This document shows positions 20,938 through 31,983 of a stretch of 64,000 nucleotides of DNA, in pieces; the stretch's first letter is position 1, and every line of letters starts with the position of its first letter. This DNA comes from Perilla frutescens (Eukaryota > Streptophyta > Magnoliopsida > Lamiales > Lamiaceae): assembly GCA_026008535.1 (NCBI GenBank), contig BRKX01000004.1, positions 8,953,501 to 9,017,500 on the forward strand. Reading direction: 5' to 3'. Position numbers and translations under genes: made by a program. The notes under the pieces were generated by a model. That model saw nothing but the letters and a program-made list of their open reading frames with translations. It did not search any database and was not told where the DNA came from.

Positions 20938-22354
20938 TGATAACATCATATTTTACATGTATTTTGAGGTACATTTGAGTGGTATTTGATGGGCATTGCA
21001 TGCATGAAGTGTTGAGTTTTGCATAGTTTTCTATGTTTTGTGCAATGTCACGTGTTTGTTCATTGTGAAGGGAATTAATGTCATTTTTTGTGTGGACCTC
21101 AAATGAGTGTGGGAACACCCTAGAAAGATGGGATATCAAGTTAGGAACGCGTTGCAAAAAGAATCGGGTCAATCGGACGAGAAACGAGTGAGAACGAAGC
21201 AAAACAGTGAGAGGCTGCCGGAGCTGACGTGGACTCGCGACCAGGGAGAAAATTCGCTCTCAGTCGCGAGTTGCAGAAAAATGCCACGTGGACTCGCGAC
21301 CCGAGTAGCGGGTGACTGGGTCGCGAGCGAAGCCCTGGGAGTTCGATTTTTGGCCTATTTTGGCCCGTTTTCTTTCCTTTTTCGACTGGGATACTTCCAA
21401 CACTATATATACCTTCTCAAACATGAAAATTGGGATATCAAAAACCCTACCATAACTCCAAAAACCACAACAACACACACCATATTCCTCTCTTAAACAC
21501 AGAGATAGAATGTTGCAGAGAAGAACACGGAGAGCAAGACCAAGAGATTCAAGCCAAGCAAGAATAGAGACAGAATAATTACTTCCGGGTTTTATTTATC
21601 TTTATTTATCTTGGACATGGTTTCTTGTTGGATTTTAGTTTTCTATATTTATATGGATAGCTAAACCCTAGTTTTCTAGGGTTGGATGATGAATTGTTTA
21701 TGAAGTTTATTTTATTGGTTTTATCATATTTCCTATGACTTTATCTTGATCTTTGATTACTCTTGTTTTTATCTGTATTGTTTAACTGATCACTAAATGA
21801 TACAATTTGATGTGTTAATTCATAAATCGAGAGAGGAGTTTTAACACGTGATCTGGAATAATTAACTCATTAATCAATAACACTCGAGAGGGTTGAGGTT
21901 AATTGAGAGAACAATAGACCCTGGGAGCCATTAGGAGTTGCATGCTAGGCATTGAACGGAGACGTTAATACTAGTTGTGTGATCCACGCTTTAGGCACTT
22001 CGAGAGAAGCTTTAAGGTATAATTGTGGTTGTTCTAGCTAGATTTAAGTCCCTACATAGGAGTATGATGAAACAATTAAATAAATGGATTAGATAAGGAT
22101 TCTCCAACTCTAGAATTCGTCTTTCTCCGTTGTTTCTTCTTTACTCTTTCTTCTCTGTGTTTCCATTTATATTATATGTTTAAGTATTTTAATTAGTTCA
22201 AAGCACTTTAATCGGTTGTCTAGATAGCATTTAGGAGTTAAGTTCTAGTACTTAGTTAGTTAAATATTAAATCTCTGTGGATACGACCTTGTTCACCGCT
22301 ATCCTATAAGCCTCGCTGTACACTTGCAGTTTAGGTGAAAATAAATACCGAACA
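20938..22354 (+). repeat. 3' LTR of the nested gypsy-like element
   Basis: The 1,417-bp LTR matches 16753-18192 almost base for base. Indels are concentrated in the GC-palindrome zone: one GTCGCGAG unit and a ~25-bp block are lost, and TTTTGGCCTA is gained. It ends CCGAACA at 22354. The high similarity points to a young insertion. Confidence 0.9.
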
Positions 22355-23420
22355 TCATCCTGGTATGTTACTCACCACTGATTTACTGAATGGTAATAAT
22401 TTCCATAGCTGGATCAGATCTATTAGGAGAGGGTTGACTGCAAAGAATAAACTGGATTTTATTGATGGATCTATTGAACCGAATGCTAATTCACCTAATT
22501 ATAAGCAATGGTTAAGAGTATATTATTTAGTCTTCTCCTGGATAGTGAATTCTATAACTAAAGAGCTAAGTCGAGGCTTTCAACATATTGAAACATCTAG
22601 AGATCTATGGATTGAATTGAACAAACATTTTGGTAGAAGTAATGGTCCTCGGATTTACAAACTTAGAAGGGAATTGACTACATATTGTCAAGGAAATCAG
22701 ACTGTCTTGCACTATTATAATAACTTACAAGGACCTTGGGATGAGATTCATCTTTTGGTACCTTGTGAGACATGCACATGTGGTGCTGCTGTTTCCAATG
22801 GTAAAAATGAGGAGAATGAAAAGCTTATGCAGTTTTTGATGGGGCTCAGTGATTACATTGAGACTATCCGCAATCAGATATTGATTTTAGGTCCCTTGCC
22901 CTCTGTGAGTCAAGCTTACAGCATGATTCTTCAAGTGGAAGATCAGAAAGATATTACATCTCTATATCCAGATCCTGGTGAACATAATGCAATGTATACA
23001 AATCAGAGGAATTTTGGAAACAAGACAGAAGGATACAGGTAGAGATTAACCAAGGAAGAAAAACAAAAGTTGAAATGCTCACATTGTGGTGGTATTGGGC
23101 ATAAAAAGCATGAGTGTTTTAAATTGGTTGGTATACCGAGTGGTATAAGAAGTATAAGATGGATAAGATTAGAACCGGAGCTAATCTAGCAGAGGAAGAG
23201 GATACAGTTAGTGTGAAAGATGGGATATCAGTTCAGTCTACTGATTCTGTATCAGAGATGAACAAGCTTATTCAATCTGAAATAGTCAAGTATCTTGGCA
23301 CTTATGTGCAAAAGTCAGGCACTGGTAGCACATCTTCCAATGTTGATAACCTGGTGGAAACCTCTAATGCAAGGACAGATAATTCAGAAGTTTATATGGG
23401 GCACTATGCCTTTGGGTGAC
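22355..23420 (+). pseudogene. Copia-2 Gag, main part with zinc knuckle
   Basis: The frame resumes as HPGMLLTTDLLNGNNFHSW..., the Retrotran_gag_3/UBN2 region. It stops at a TAG (23039-23041). Beyond the stop the same frame encodes the CCHC knuckle CSHCGGIGHKKHEC (~23075-23118). At about 23143 one base is missing, since IPxWYKKYK is only readable after a shift. A second frame change occurs near 23417, where GHYAFG is followed by a stop in that frame while TNEIHKHEW starts in another. The product would bind RNA in the virus-like particle, but no intact Gag can be made. Confidence 0.85.
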
Positions 23421-25025
23421 GAATGAGATACATAAACATGAGTGGATCATAGATTCGGGAGCTAGCATCCATATGTGCTGCAATGCAGCATTGATGCACA
23501 CAATGACCAAGATGGAGACACCTCAGAAGATATATCTACCAGATGGTTCCAGCATTATTGCTGCTTATTCAGGAGAAGTGAGGTTAACAGACCAGATATT
23601 CTTGCATAAAGTTCTATTTTCTCCTGATTTCACACACAATTTGATTTCAGTAGGAGAATTAACTAAAGATGTTGATGGTAAGGTAGTGTTCTTGCCTACA
23701 CACTGCCTTATTTAGAGCCACAGTCAAGATCAGTTTCTAGGAATTGGAAAGATGAGAGAGAAGTTATATGTTATGCAGCAAGCAGGTGCAGAGATGGCTT
23801 GTTCTAATCATATTGATTCTTCCATGTCTCTGAAACAATGGCATGAATTGCTAGGGCATCCTTCATTGGGTGTTATGAAGCACCTACCTCATCTAAAAAG
23901 GATATATCCAGATTCAGGATTTGATGAGCTTAGGAGTTGTGAAATATGCTATAAGTCCAAACAGCAAAGATTGCCTTTCCTTGCAAATCAAAAAAGAAGC
24001 AATACACCTTTTGAGTTGATTCATATTGATGTATGGGGACCATACCATGAAGAGAATGTTTCACACATTGCTCATATGCTTACCATTGTTGAAGATCACA
24101 GCAGGTCCACATGGACCTATCTATTACATTCCAAGGGGCAGGTACATAGGATTTTATAGGGTTTTCTAACTATGGTGAATACTCAATTTTACACCAAAGT
24201 TGCTTCAGTTAGAAGTGACAATGGGACAGAGTTTACAAGCACTCACACACAGCTGTTATTTCAGAAAAATGGAATAATTCATCAGAGGAGTTGTGTTTAT
24301 TCTCCACAGCAGAATGGGATTGTAGAACGGAAGCATAAACACCTGCTACAAGTGGCAAGAACATTGATGTTTCAGAGTCAATTGCCAAGTAAGTTCTGGC
24401 CATATTCCATCTTGCATGCAACCTGGTTAATAAATTGGACTCCAGCTGCTATATTAGACTGGAAATCTCCTATTGAAGTTCTGCTACATAAGCCTCCTGA
24501 ATATTCAAAGATTCATCCTTTTGGCTGTCTGAGTTATGCTGCTAATGTCTCACCATTTATGTCCAAGTTTGATGCCCGAAATCATAAGTGTATTTTGCTT
24601 GGTCATATAGCTAACAAGAAGGGGTATATCTTGTACAACCTGGACAATTCTTCCATTTTTGTATCCAGAGATGTCAAGTTCTTTGATGATATATACCCTT
24701 TACAAGATCCTACCTCTCATGCTCATCTCTCATTCAATTCTTTCTCTAACTTTTCCTCTTTAACCTCTCCTCCTTTTCCTGATTCAGATGCAGATAACAC
24801 TCTACCTCTCATTCCAGACTCTATTCCTTCTTCTTTATCTCCTTCTTTTATCATAGTGCCACAACCACTTCCTCGCAGAAGTCACAGAACTCACAAAACT
24901 CCTGCCTATTTACAAGATTATGTTTGTGATCTCTCCTTTGAGAATATGCCTATTACTGCATGTTCTACATCCTCCTCACCACCTACATTTCCATATATCA
25001 TTTCTTCTCACCTCACACCCACATA
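23421..25025 (+). pseudogene. Copia-2 protease and integrase
   Basis: The protease motif DSGASIHMCC lies near 23454. After an in-frame TAG at 23713-23715 come the GAG-pre-integrase HHCC finger (HELLGHPSLG ... CEICYK) and the integrase core: D in HIDVWGPY, then a TAG at 24157-24159, D in VRSDNGTEF, and E in NGIVERKH. All three catalytic acidic residues are visible. Both stops replace a residue in an otherwise conserved frame and fit CAG-to-TAG changes. The frame ends at 25025, where the Mutator-like insertion begins. Confidence 0.88.
25016..25025 (+). other. left 10-bp target-site duplication of the composite MULE
   Basis: CACCCACATA precedes the element and recurs exactly at 26182-26191. A 9-11-bp duplication is diagnostic of the Mutator superfamily. 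Removing one copy and the insert restores the Copia-2 frame as ...LTPTYTTF.... Confidence 0.88.
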
Positions 25026-25488
25026 GAGTTTGAGTTTTTTTAAGGACAACAACTTAGGCCGATTTAGAAAAGAGGATAAATTTATTGTGGGCCAAAATTT
25101 AAGGACATTAACATTTAAGTATTGCGTCTGTAGGCCAATTTTCAGCCTGAGCGGGCTATCAACGCAACACTTAAATGTTAATGTCCTTAAATTTCGGCCC
25201 GTAATAAATTTGTCCTCTTTTCCAAATCTGGCCTTTCTTGGTTCATTAACTGGGTAAGCATAGTTTTAACCTGTCATTAATTTTTTATTTGAATATTTTC
25301 GAGTCGTGCTTGATTGTCTCAACCTAGAAGACATTGATTGAGATTTAAGATTTAAGATTTGAAATCGTAATTAATTTTAGTCACAAGCTCACCAACTCCC
25401 CCAACTAGTCATTCCCGAAATTTTATTTTTCATTCCTCATAATGCTTACATGCAACTGATGATTCATATATATGTATATATATATGCT

Positions 25489-25596
25489 ATGAATCAGATC
25501 TGCATAGTAGTTGGTGTTATTTTGATGGTTGTTGCTGTCATTGGAGGGCTAAAAGAGATCATACTTGAAGCAAAGACCTATGAGTTCTATTCTTAG
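25489..25596 (+). CDS. 35-residue single-pass membrane microprotein ORF carried by the MULE
   Basis: The frame begins at ATG 25489 and ends TAG at 25596. Residues 4-20 (ICIVVGVILMVVAVIGG) form a strongly hydrophobic segment, followed by a polar tail LKEIILEAKTYEFYS. This is not the composition expected of random AT-rich DNA here. It may be an exon captured from a host gene, as in Pack-MULEs. I do not recognise the source. Whether it is expressed is unknown; the stop may be an intron or fragment end. Confidence 0.35.
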   Translation: MNQICIVVGVILMVVAVIGGLKEIILEAKTYEFYS

Positions 25597-25946
25597 TTAG
25601 CAGGATTGAAGCGAGAAATAGAAGCCGATCGTCAAAGAAATCTTTATAATTAAGGGAGCTAGTGTTCAGATATTTTTTTTTAAAAAAGTAATTTCAATAG
25701 TTAGCTGGTATGTATGTACGTATGTATATTCCATTAATAATAGAATAGAAAATGGAATAAAAAATTAACGGTGTATTTAGAAAAAGTATTCTTAATTGTG
25801 AATACAATTATCATGTGTGTGCGTGTATTCGTATAGAGTTTTGATATCCTACACACCTTACTTAGTCTACATACTTTTGTGGACACTACCTATATGTGGA
25901 ACAGTGGAAGCCATTCGTTTTTATTATGTTTGCCTGGTTTAGTATA

Positions 25947-26181
25947 GAGTTAGAGTTTTTTTAAGGACAACTTAGGCCGAATTGGAAAAGAGGACAAATT
26001 TATTGCGGACCGAAATTTAAGGACATTAACATTTAAGTGTTGCGTTTGTAGGCCAATTTTCAGCCTGAACGGGCTACGGACGCAATACTTAAATGTTAAT
26101 GTCCTTAAATTTTGGCTTGCAATAAATTTATCCTCTTTTCCAAATCGGCCTAAGTTGTTGTCCTTAAAAAAACTCTAACTC
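25947..26181 (+). repeat. complete foldback MITE unit within the composite
   Basis: This 235-bp unit starts GAGTTAGAGTTTTTTTAAGG and ends with the complement CCTTAAAAAAACTCTAACTC. The two arms pair for roughly 95 bp around a 33-nt loop (GTAGGCCAATTTTCAGCC...). The ten bases on its left (GTTTAGTATA) do not match those on its right, so this copy did not insert here alone. Confidence 0.75.
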
Positions 26182-26191
26182 CACCCACATA

Positions 26192-27873
26192 TACTACCTT
26201 TCTTGCAAATGTCCAAAGCCTACAAGAGCCCACATCTTATACTGAGGCTAGCAAATTTCTGGAATGGAACGAAGCCATGCAATCTGAGTTGCAAGCATTA
26301 GAACAGAATCATACTTGGGAGCTCACCTCTTTACCTCCTGGAAAACATGCCATAAGGTCCAAATGGGTATACAAAGTTAAGCTTAAGGTTGATGGCACTG
26401 TAGATCGGTTTAAGGCCCGGTTGATGGCAAATGGGTATAAGCAGGAATATGGGGTTGACTACACTGAGGTCTTCTCCCCAGTGGCAAAACTTGTCACTGT
26501 TTGCCTGTTCATAGCTGTTTTTACTCATTTCTCATGGCCTTTAGAGCAGATTGATATCAACAATGCATTCCTCCATGGCTCTCTCACAGATGAAATTTAT
26601 ATGCTTCCTCCTCAAGGTTATACTAAGGCTGCACCACACCAGGTTTGCCGATTGCTCAAAAGCTTGTATGGCCTTAAGCAGGCTTCCCAGGAATGGAACC
26701 ATGAACTTACTAGGTTCTTTACTGGTATTGGTTTTAATCAATCTCCCAATGACCATTATCTTTTTGTCAAGGGGTCATATTCTTCATTTCTTGCAGTTTC
26801 TTATATATGTGGATGATATCCTTCTGACTGGGCCTTCGACTTCTGCAATTACATCACTTAAGGAGGCTCTTCATTCGAAATTTTCTATCAAAGATCTTGG
26901 TGCTGCATGTTACTTTCTTGGCGTTGAGATTGCTCGTGGGCCTTCAGGGACTTTTTTAAATCAATGCAAATATACTCTTGATCTTCTTGAGTCTGCTGGG
27001 ATGCTTGGCTGCAAGCCAGCTTCGACTCCTCTACCCGCTGGCATTCTCCTATCTCAAGACTCTTCTGCTCTCTTATCTGAGGCTGATAGCTACACACGTC
27101 TTGTTGGCTGGATCTTATACTTTAATCTCACATGGCCTGATCTTTCATATGCCATGCAGCAACTTAGCCAATTCGTCTCCTCACCTAGAAAGTCTCATTG
27201 AGAGGCCGCCATGCACATTCTCCAGTACCTCAAAGGGTGTCCTTCCACTGGACTCTTCTTTTCTTCATCCTCTGGACTCAATCTCGAATCATATTGTGAT
27301 GCAGATTGGGGCACTTGCCCTGACACCAGGCGCTCACTCTCTGGTTATTGCTTGTTCTTTGGCACATCCTTGATCTCTTGGCGCTGCAAAAAACAGCAGA
27401 CGGTCTCTATGTCCTCTGCCGAGGTCGAGTACCGAAGCTTCAGTTGTACATTTCGTGAAGTTCTCTGGGTATCCTATCTCCTTGCTGATTTTGGGTTACA
27501 CCCTTCTCTCCCTATTCCGCTATTCTGCGACAATCAAGCGGCCGTTCACATCACGAAAAACCAAATGTTCCACGAGCGCACTAAGCACTTGGATCTCGAC
27601 TGTCAATTCACTCGAGAGCATTATCAGAAAGGGCTTATCGCTCCTCGCCATGTCTTCTTGGAGCTGCAAATCACCGACTTGTCCACCAAGTCTCTTCCTG
27701 GTTGGCGGTTTCGGTTTCTTCATTCCAAGCTGCACTTCATTGATCTTCATGCCGTCCAACCTGCGGGGGGTGATGCGATCGAGGATTCCACTTATTTCAT
27801 GCTTTGCATGCATGACTTGCATGGACCACAACCACGTCATCAGTTTTCCTTCCCGCTGCATTCCTATCCATAG
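26192..27873 (+). pseudogene. Copia-2 reverse transcriptase and RNase H
   Basis: The frame resumes in TFLANVQSLQEP and enters the RT domain (HTWELTSLPPGK, KARLMANGYKQ, INNAFLHG). A frameshift at ~26800 precedes the catalytic YVDDILLTG. A TGA at 27199-27201 replaces Trp in the ..H-W-EAAMHIL position, a G-to-A change. RNase H follows with YCDADWGTC and the KHLDLDCQFTRE segment. The frame runs past the polypurine tract about 100 bp into the LTR before stopping. RT cannot be made intact. Confidence 0.9.
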
Positions 27874-28076
27874 ATGATCGACGTAGCTAGATGTGTTAAT
27901 AATAACCGTCAATCATAGAATAAATATCTAGTGTGTGTCTTCTAGTCTTGGATCTAGATACTATAAATATTCATTTGCTGTAATTGCTTGTTAATTTTTT
28001 GGTATGAGAAATTAAGAACTGAAGAAGCTATTCCTTTCAATAATAGCTATATGATTTCATATTGAGTATCACTACA
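27771..28076 (+). repeat. 3' LTR of Copia-2
   Basis: The 306-bp LTR follows polypurine GCGGGGGG. It matches 16129-16447 apart from a 13-bp length difference and scattered substitutions. ACTCT (28077-28081), the right target duplication, follows it. Confidence 0.92.
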
Positions 28077-28081
28077 ACTCT

Positions 28082-28210
28082 AATTATAAAATGTGAATCC
28101 TAATTAAGTGTAAAATTAAACTAAAGCTGAACCAATTGAAATCGAAAAAAATATCAGAATAAAAATTCATAATTTTAAATATATAATATAGAGTGTTGTA
28201 TAGAATGTAG
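28082..28210. repeat. DIR downstream flank copy 3 (right part)
   Basis: AATTATAAAATGTGAATCC and the following AGTGTAAAATTAAACTAAAG continue the alignment with 6130-6240 that was broken at 16128. This independently confirms the Copia-2 insertion point. Confidence 0.6.
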
Positions 28211-28594
28211 CAAATGATTTCGTAGGAAAGATTCGTAGTTAGGTCGCAATTTACGGATCTCCTAGGAAAATAAGGAAATTAAACGTGCTATACTGTAATT
28301 ACATTGCAATAATAAATAATATATATGCTGCCTTTCATATATTAGAATTGGGCCAGCCGTGGATGACTATGGCTTTTCAATGCAAAAAATAAAAATTATT
28401 TTCCAGCTGACCTCACTATTAGATATATTGAACTACGGCTTTTCAACTTATAATATGCTTATAAGTTGCTAGCTATACGTATGTGATTTCAGATTGTATT
28501 TTCATATAACGAATCTTATATTTCACTAATTAATACATTTCCCATGTACTGAATAAGAAACCGAATTAGGTTAGCTGAAAATAATCGATCAAAT
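28211..28594. other. unique-looking AT-rich intergenic DNA
   Basis: There are no ORFs, no repeat ends and no RNA gene that I can support in this stretch. TTCAACTTATAATATGC around 28440-28460 has a short inverted repeat only. Confidence 0.4.
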
Positions 28595-29090
28595 TGTTGG
28601 AAAATATGAAAAGTTGTGAGCGAAATTATATCAAGATCTTTCTAAAATCTTAGATACCAAAGATTTGCTCTGATGATAACTTTTCATATTTTAGAGATTT
28701 CACTTGGGTTTTAATGGTGGATCAAGTGTAAAGCTTCTCTTTGGAGCTTATAAAAAGGGTTCTCATTCCTCATTTGTAAATACACCAAAAATGATCTCCA
28801 TCTTTTCTCTCTATTTTCTTGTTCTCTCTAATTCAAGTTCTAATTTCTTAAGTTCTAGCTCTCTTTGATCAAGTTCGAGTATAATGTTCAATTCGCCGGA
28901 TAAAATTTCAGTATATCCGTTGTATCCTTGATTTGGGCGTGAATTTAGTTTAAGAAAACTGTGATCTTCACAGACCTCGGGTTTCCTATAAACTTGTTTA
29001 TGTTATTTTGATCTTTAATTCATTTTAAGTTTTTATTTTGATCTTCAAATCTTGTTGTTACGTTATTACATTGTTTTGTTCAGTTAGCTC
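28595..29090 (+). mobile_element. probable solo LTR or LTR fragment with promoter
   Basis: The segment begins TGTTGGAAAATATG, has a TATA element (TATAAAAAGG, 28749-28758), and a pyrimidine-rich TCTCTCTATTTTCTTG leader, as copia LTRs do. A 15-bp perfect inverted repeat (AAAATATGAAAAGTT at 28601-28615, complement at 28678-28692) lies in the would-be U3. I could not identify a matching CAACA end or a target duplication, so the right boundary is approximate. Confidence 0.4.
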
Positions 29091-29206
29091 CTCCACAATT
29101 AAACTAATATGTTAATTTAACTAGTCGTAAGTTTAGAAAATGCCAAGTCATTTAGTTTAACGGAAACTTCTTTTCTTAAGCAAAACAAATAAAATAAAGA
29201 TAAAAA

Positions 29207-29438
29207 CTTGTATGAGACGGTCTCATACATGAGACGGATCAATACATGTGAGTTAATGATACTTCACCCATAAATAATGATACATGTGAGTTAATGATAC
29301 TTCACTCATAAATAATGATACTCACATTCGGGTATAATAATGATACTCACATGTGAGTTAATGATACTTCACCCATATATAATGATCCCCGCATGTGAGT
29401 ATTGACCCGTCTCATGTATAAGACGGTCTCACCCAAGT
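29207..29438. mobile_element. MITE with GAGACGGTCTC-type terminal inverted repeats
   Basis: The left end TGAGACGGTCTCATACATGA (29213 on) and the right end (29399-29431), read on the opposite strand, match at about 30 of 33 positions. Between them the phrase GTGAGTTAATGATACTTCAC recurs three times with CCATAAATAATGATA. The length of ~230 bp and lack of ORFs fit a MITE. A related fragment (TTAGACGGTCTCACACAAG) occurs near 30741. Confidence 0.7.
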
Positions 29439-29584
29439 CTGTCCCTAAAATAAAATAAAAATGTTACAGGCACGTGTTAGATCCAACAAAAATGGATAGA
29501 GTTATCACATTTTAAGGGGTTGATTGCATGAAATAAGACAATCATTATCTAATTTGTAATTTTAACACAATTTTTCAGACGGGG

Positions 29585-30480
29585 TACTCTTGTGTGCATA
29601 AAGTGTATGAGTCTGAGCCCATTAGATTGGCCCAGACCCAATAAGATCTAATGGTCAAAAAAATTGTCCTATTTCAGGCGCGTGGACCCCCACGTACGCC
29701 CACACGCGACGCGTGGGGTAGACGCTCCAGAAATTATTATTTTTTTATTTTTTTATTATTTTTTTATTTTTTTTTTTTTTTTCAATTTTTCTGCTTTTTT
29801 TTTTATTTTTTCCCCCAAAATTGTATACCCTAAAATACAATTAGTGAACCCTAAAAATTGAATTAATTTAATTTAATTTTTTAAAAATAAATATATATCC
29901 TAAATTTGATTTAATGGACCCTAAAATTAAAGTGAATGATTTTTTTTCTCTAATTCGGTGACTCGAGCAATGCACTCGCCCAACGCTAATACGTGGGCTC
30001 GTGCATTGCGCTTGATAATTAATTTAATTTTTCAAAATAAATATAAATGGTAATTTAAAAAAACATAATTTTGAAATAAATATATACCCTAAATGGAATT
30101 AGTGAACCATAAAATAAAAGCGAATGAATTTAATATTTTTTTAGATAAATATAACCCTAATTGAGATTAATAAACCTAAAAAAAACATAAACCCTAAAAA
30201 AACACAACAAAAATCCCTAAAAAATACTAAAAATACCCTAATAAACTATGAACCCTAAAACCATAAACCCTAAAAAAACTACCCCCTAAACTTTAAACAT
30301 TAATTGGAATGGAAAAAATCACAATTTGAACCACATAAACTCATATAAGATAAGTAGAAGACCAATTACTTTTTAATTATACAAGTGATATTTTTTGAAC
30401 TTTAATGCGTTGACCCGGGTTAATCCAAGTTGACCCCGACTCATCTGATGGATATATGGGCCTTATTGAGCCTGGGGTGA
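29585..30480 (-). repeat. dispersed repeat R2, inverted copy of R1
   Basis: On the minus strand this reads like 9135-10090: GGTCAAC words, ATGAGTTTATGTGG, AATTGTGATTTTTTCC, then TTTAGGG-type runs (30170-30300), then a GGCGCG-rich patch (29675-29725). Alignment is clear but diverged. R1 and R2 lie ~20 kb apart in opposite orientation. The open frames seen here are poly-T artefacts. Confidence 0.7.
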
Positions 30481-31192
30481 TGTACAGGAGTTTTGCTGTT
30501 TTAAGATTTTGCAACTAGAATATCCCATTTTAATTATGAAAGTAATTATAATTGATAATGTCTTTATTTTTTATTTTATTTTTATTTAAGTATTATATTC
30601 TATATATACTTAGGAAACTTAATCGGACAGATCGAAAATAAGGATCAGATTCAGTCCAGAGTATGCACGTATAAGCGTAGTGGAAGATGGCCAAAAGTGA
30701 AAAAAATTCAAATAACTAGAGAGGCAATAATCAAGAACTATTAGACGGTCTCACACAAGTGTACCCATAAACAAAAAGTTGTGGGAAAAAAACTTGAGAG
30801 GAAGAATGGGAGTTGACCCTATGTTTTCCACATCAAATATGCAAGAAAAAAAATGAAAACATAAGGGCAGCAAAGTAAAATGAAGACAACATCTAATCTT
30901 TTTTTTTTTTTTTTCATTAAAGATAGTGACTGTTGTGTGTATTTACGACATATATCTAAATTCCATGCTTATCCCGACTGCTAAATATAATTTATCACAA
31001 TTATATGTAACCTAGAACGTGATATATTAATAAGTCAATGTTTATGGGCTGTATTAATTTGATTATTGATTATTCTTTATAAATTTAATTGGCTTTGCTT
31101 TCCCCATCAAATTTGATTGACTATTAATGCTGTGTTTTACCAACAATGGCTTCTCATACGATTTTTCTCTCGTTTGTAGTTAATGAGTTATT
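30481..31192. other. intergenic DNA, no supported gene
   Basis: The stretch is AT-rich. It contains a partial GACGGTCTC MITE end near 30744 and a T15 run near 30900. No coding signal or LTR terminus is visible. Confidence 0.4.
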
Positions 31193-31211
31193 AATATATA
31201 TATATATATAT

Positions 31212-31983
31212 AGGGAACCGATCAAATGAGAACCCATCCCCCATGTGAGAACTAGGAACTCATCTCATCCATTCATTGCTTTGATTTAGATGATTAAAAT
31301 TTGGTCAATTTTTGGTCAAAGGCGTGGTGGCAAACTTGTAATATTTGAGCATAATTTTCGAAAATCATATAAACAACACTTTAAAACCGTTGTCTATTCT
31401 TATAAATTTCGCTATGCTAAAATAAGAGTACTATCATGCTATTATGAACATATATATACATGCTAATATGAATATATGTGCATGCTAGTATGAACAGTTA
31501 ATGTCCAGTAAACACTACTACTGCTATTATGAGTAAAATTTATGTATTTTATGAATATTTTTTCATGTTGTTATGAATATTTTTTCATGCTATTATGTGT
31601 ATACTTTCATGTTATCAGGAATATTTTGTTATGCTATTCTGAGTTTAACATCACGCTATTATGGACGAAAAAATATATTTTCGAATAAACATATGAACAA
31701 TGGATCTTAAATGAAAGAGCACGAAATTAAAAGAGCTTTAATTTGATATATAATTTGCGTTAATCTAATGAAAAATGAGAAAGTTATGGATGTTTAAAGT
31801 TTAAATAAATTTTGTGTAAGGATGTTGATGTCAGCTTTGACTATGGGTAAGTTTGACTTCCTCATATTTTACCATAATGCCACCGCCTTTTTATTTAAAT
31901 TTAGACCATTGAGATTAAAGCATTGTGTGGTTGAGATTAATTCCTAGTTCCCACATCGGAATTGGTTTTCATGTGAAACCTAC

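Larger units (their letters stand above)
16753..22354 (+). mobile_element. non-autonomous Ty3/gypsy-like (Athila/Tat-type PBS) LTR element
   Basis: Two long, nearly identical LTRs (16753-18192 and 20938-22354) enclose 2.7 kb. The PBS TTTTTGGCGCCATTGCCGGGGA (start 18195) is of the type used by Athila/Tat elements, and a polypurine tract TTTGGGGGAG (about 20927-20936) precedes the second LTR. The interior encodes only a Gag-like protein and no protease, RT or integrase, so mobility needs help from a partner. It sits between the codons for D and H of the Copia-2 gag. A 5-bp target duplication is not evident: CGGAT is on the left and TCATC on the right. Confidence 0.85.
25026..26181 (+). mobile_element. 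composite Mutator-like element: two foldback MITEs around cargo DNA
   Basis: The outer ends are inverted: GAGTTTGAGTTTTTTTAAGG on the left and, read from the right, GAGTTAGAGTTTTTTTAAGG. Each end is part of a long hairpin. Left arms are ~25058-25126 and 25162-25232; right arms are ~25972-26045 and 26079-26152. The right unit (25947-26181) has both of its own ends; the left unit lost its inner ~30 bp after 25232. About 700 bp of unlike DNA lies between. Only the outer boundaries carry the 10-bp duplication. No transposase is encoded. Confidence 0.8.
16129..28076 (+). mobile_element. Ty1/copia retrotransposon Copia-2 carrying two nested insertions
   Basis: LTRs at 16129-16447 and 27771-28076 share TGATGCGATCG...ATCACTACA ends, and a perfect ACTCT duplication flanks the whole. 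A PBS (TGGTATCTAGAGC, 16448-16460) and a polypurine tract (GCGGGGGG, 27763-27770) are in the right places. Removing the nested units 16753-22354 and 25026-26181 leaves about 5.2 kb, a normal copia length. The coding frame is broken by several nonsense codons and at least two frameshifts, so the element is defective. Confidence 0.92.

Noticed and set aside
16748..22360. 5-bp target duplication for the nested gypsy-like element
   Set aside because: CGGAT on the left and TCATC on the right do not match; I report the element without a duplication rather than force one.
25016..26191. Second exon/intron structure splitting Copia-2
   Set aside because: The boundaries carry a 10-bp direct repeat and inverted ends, which indicate transposition, not splice sites.
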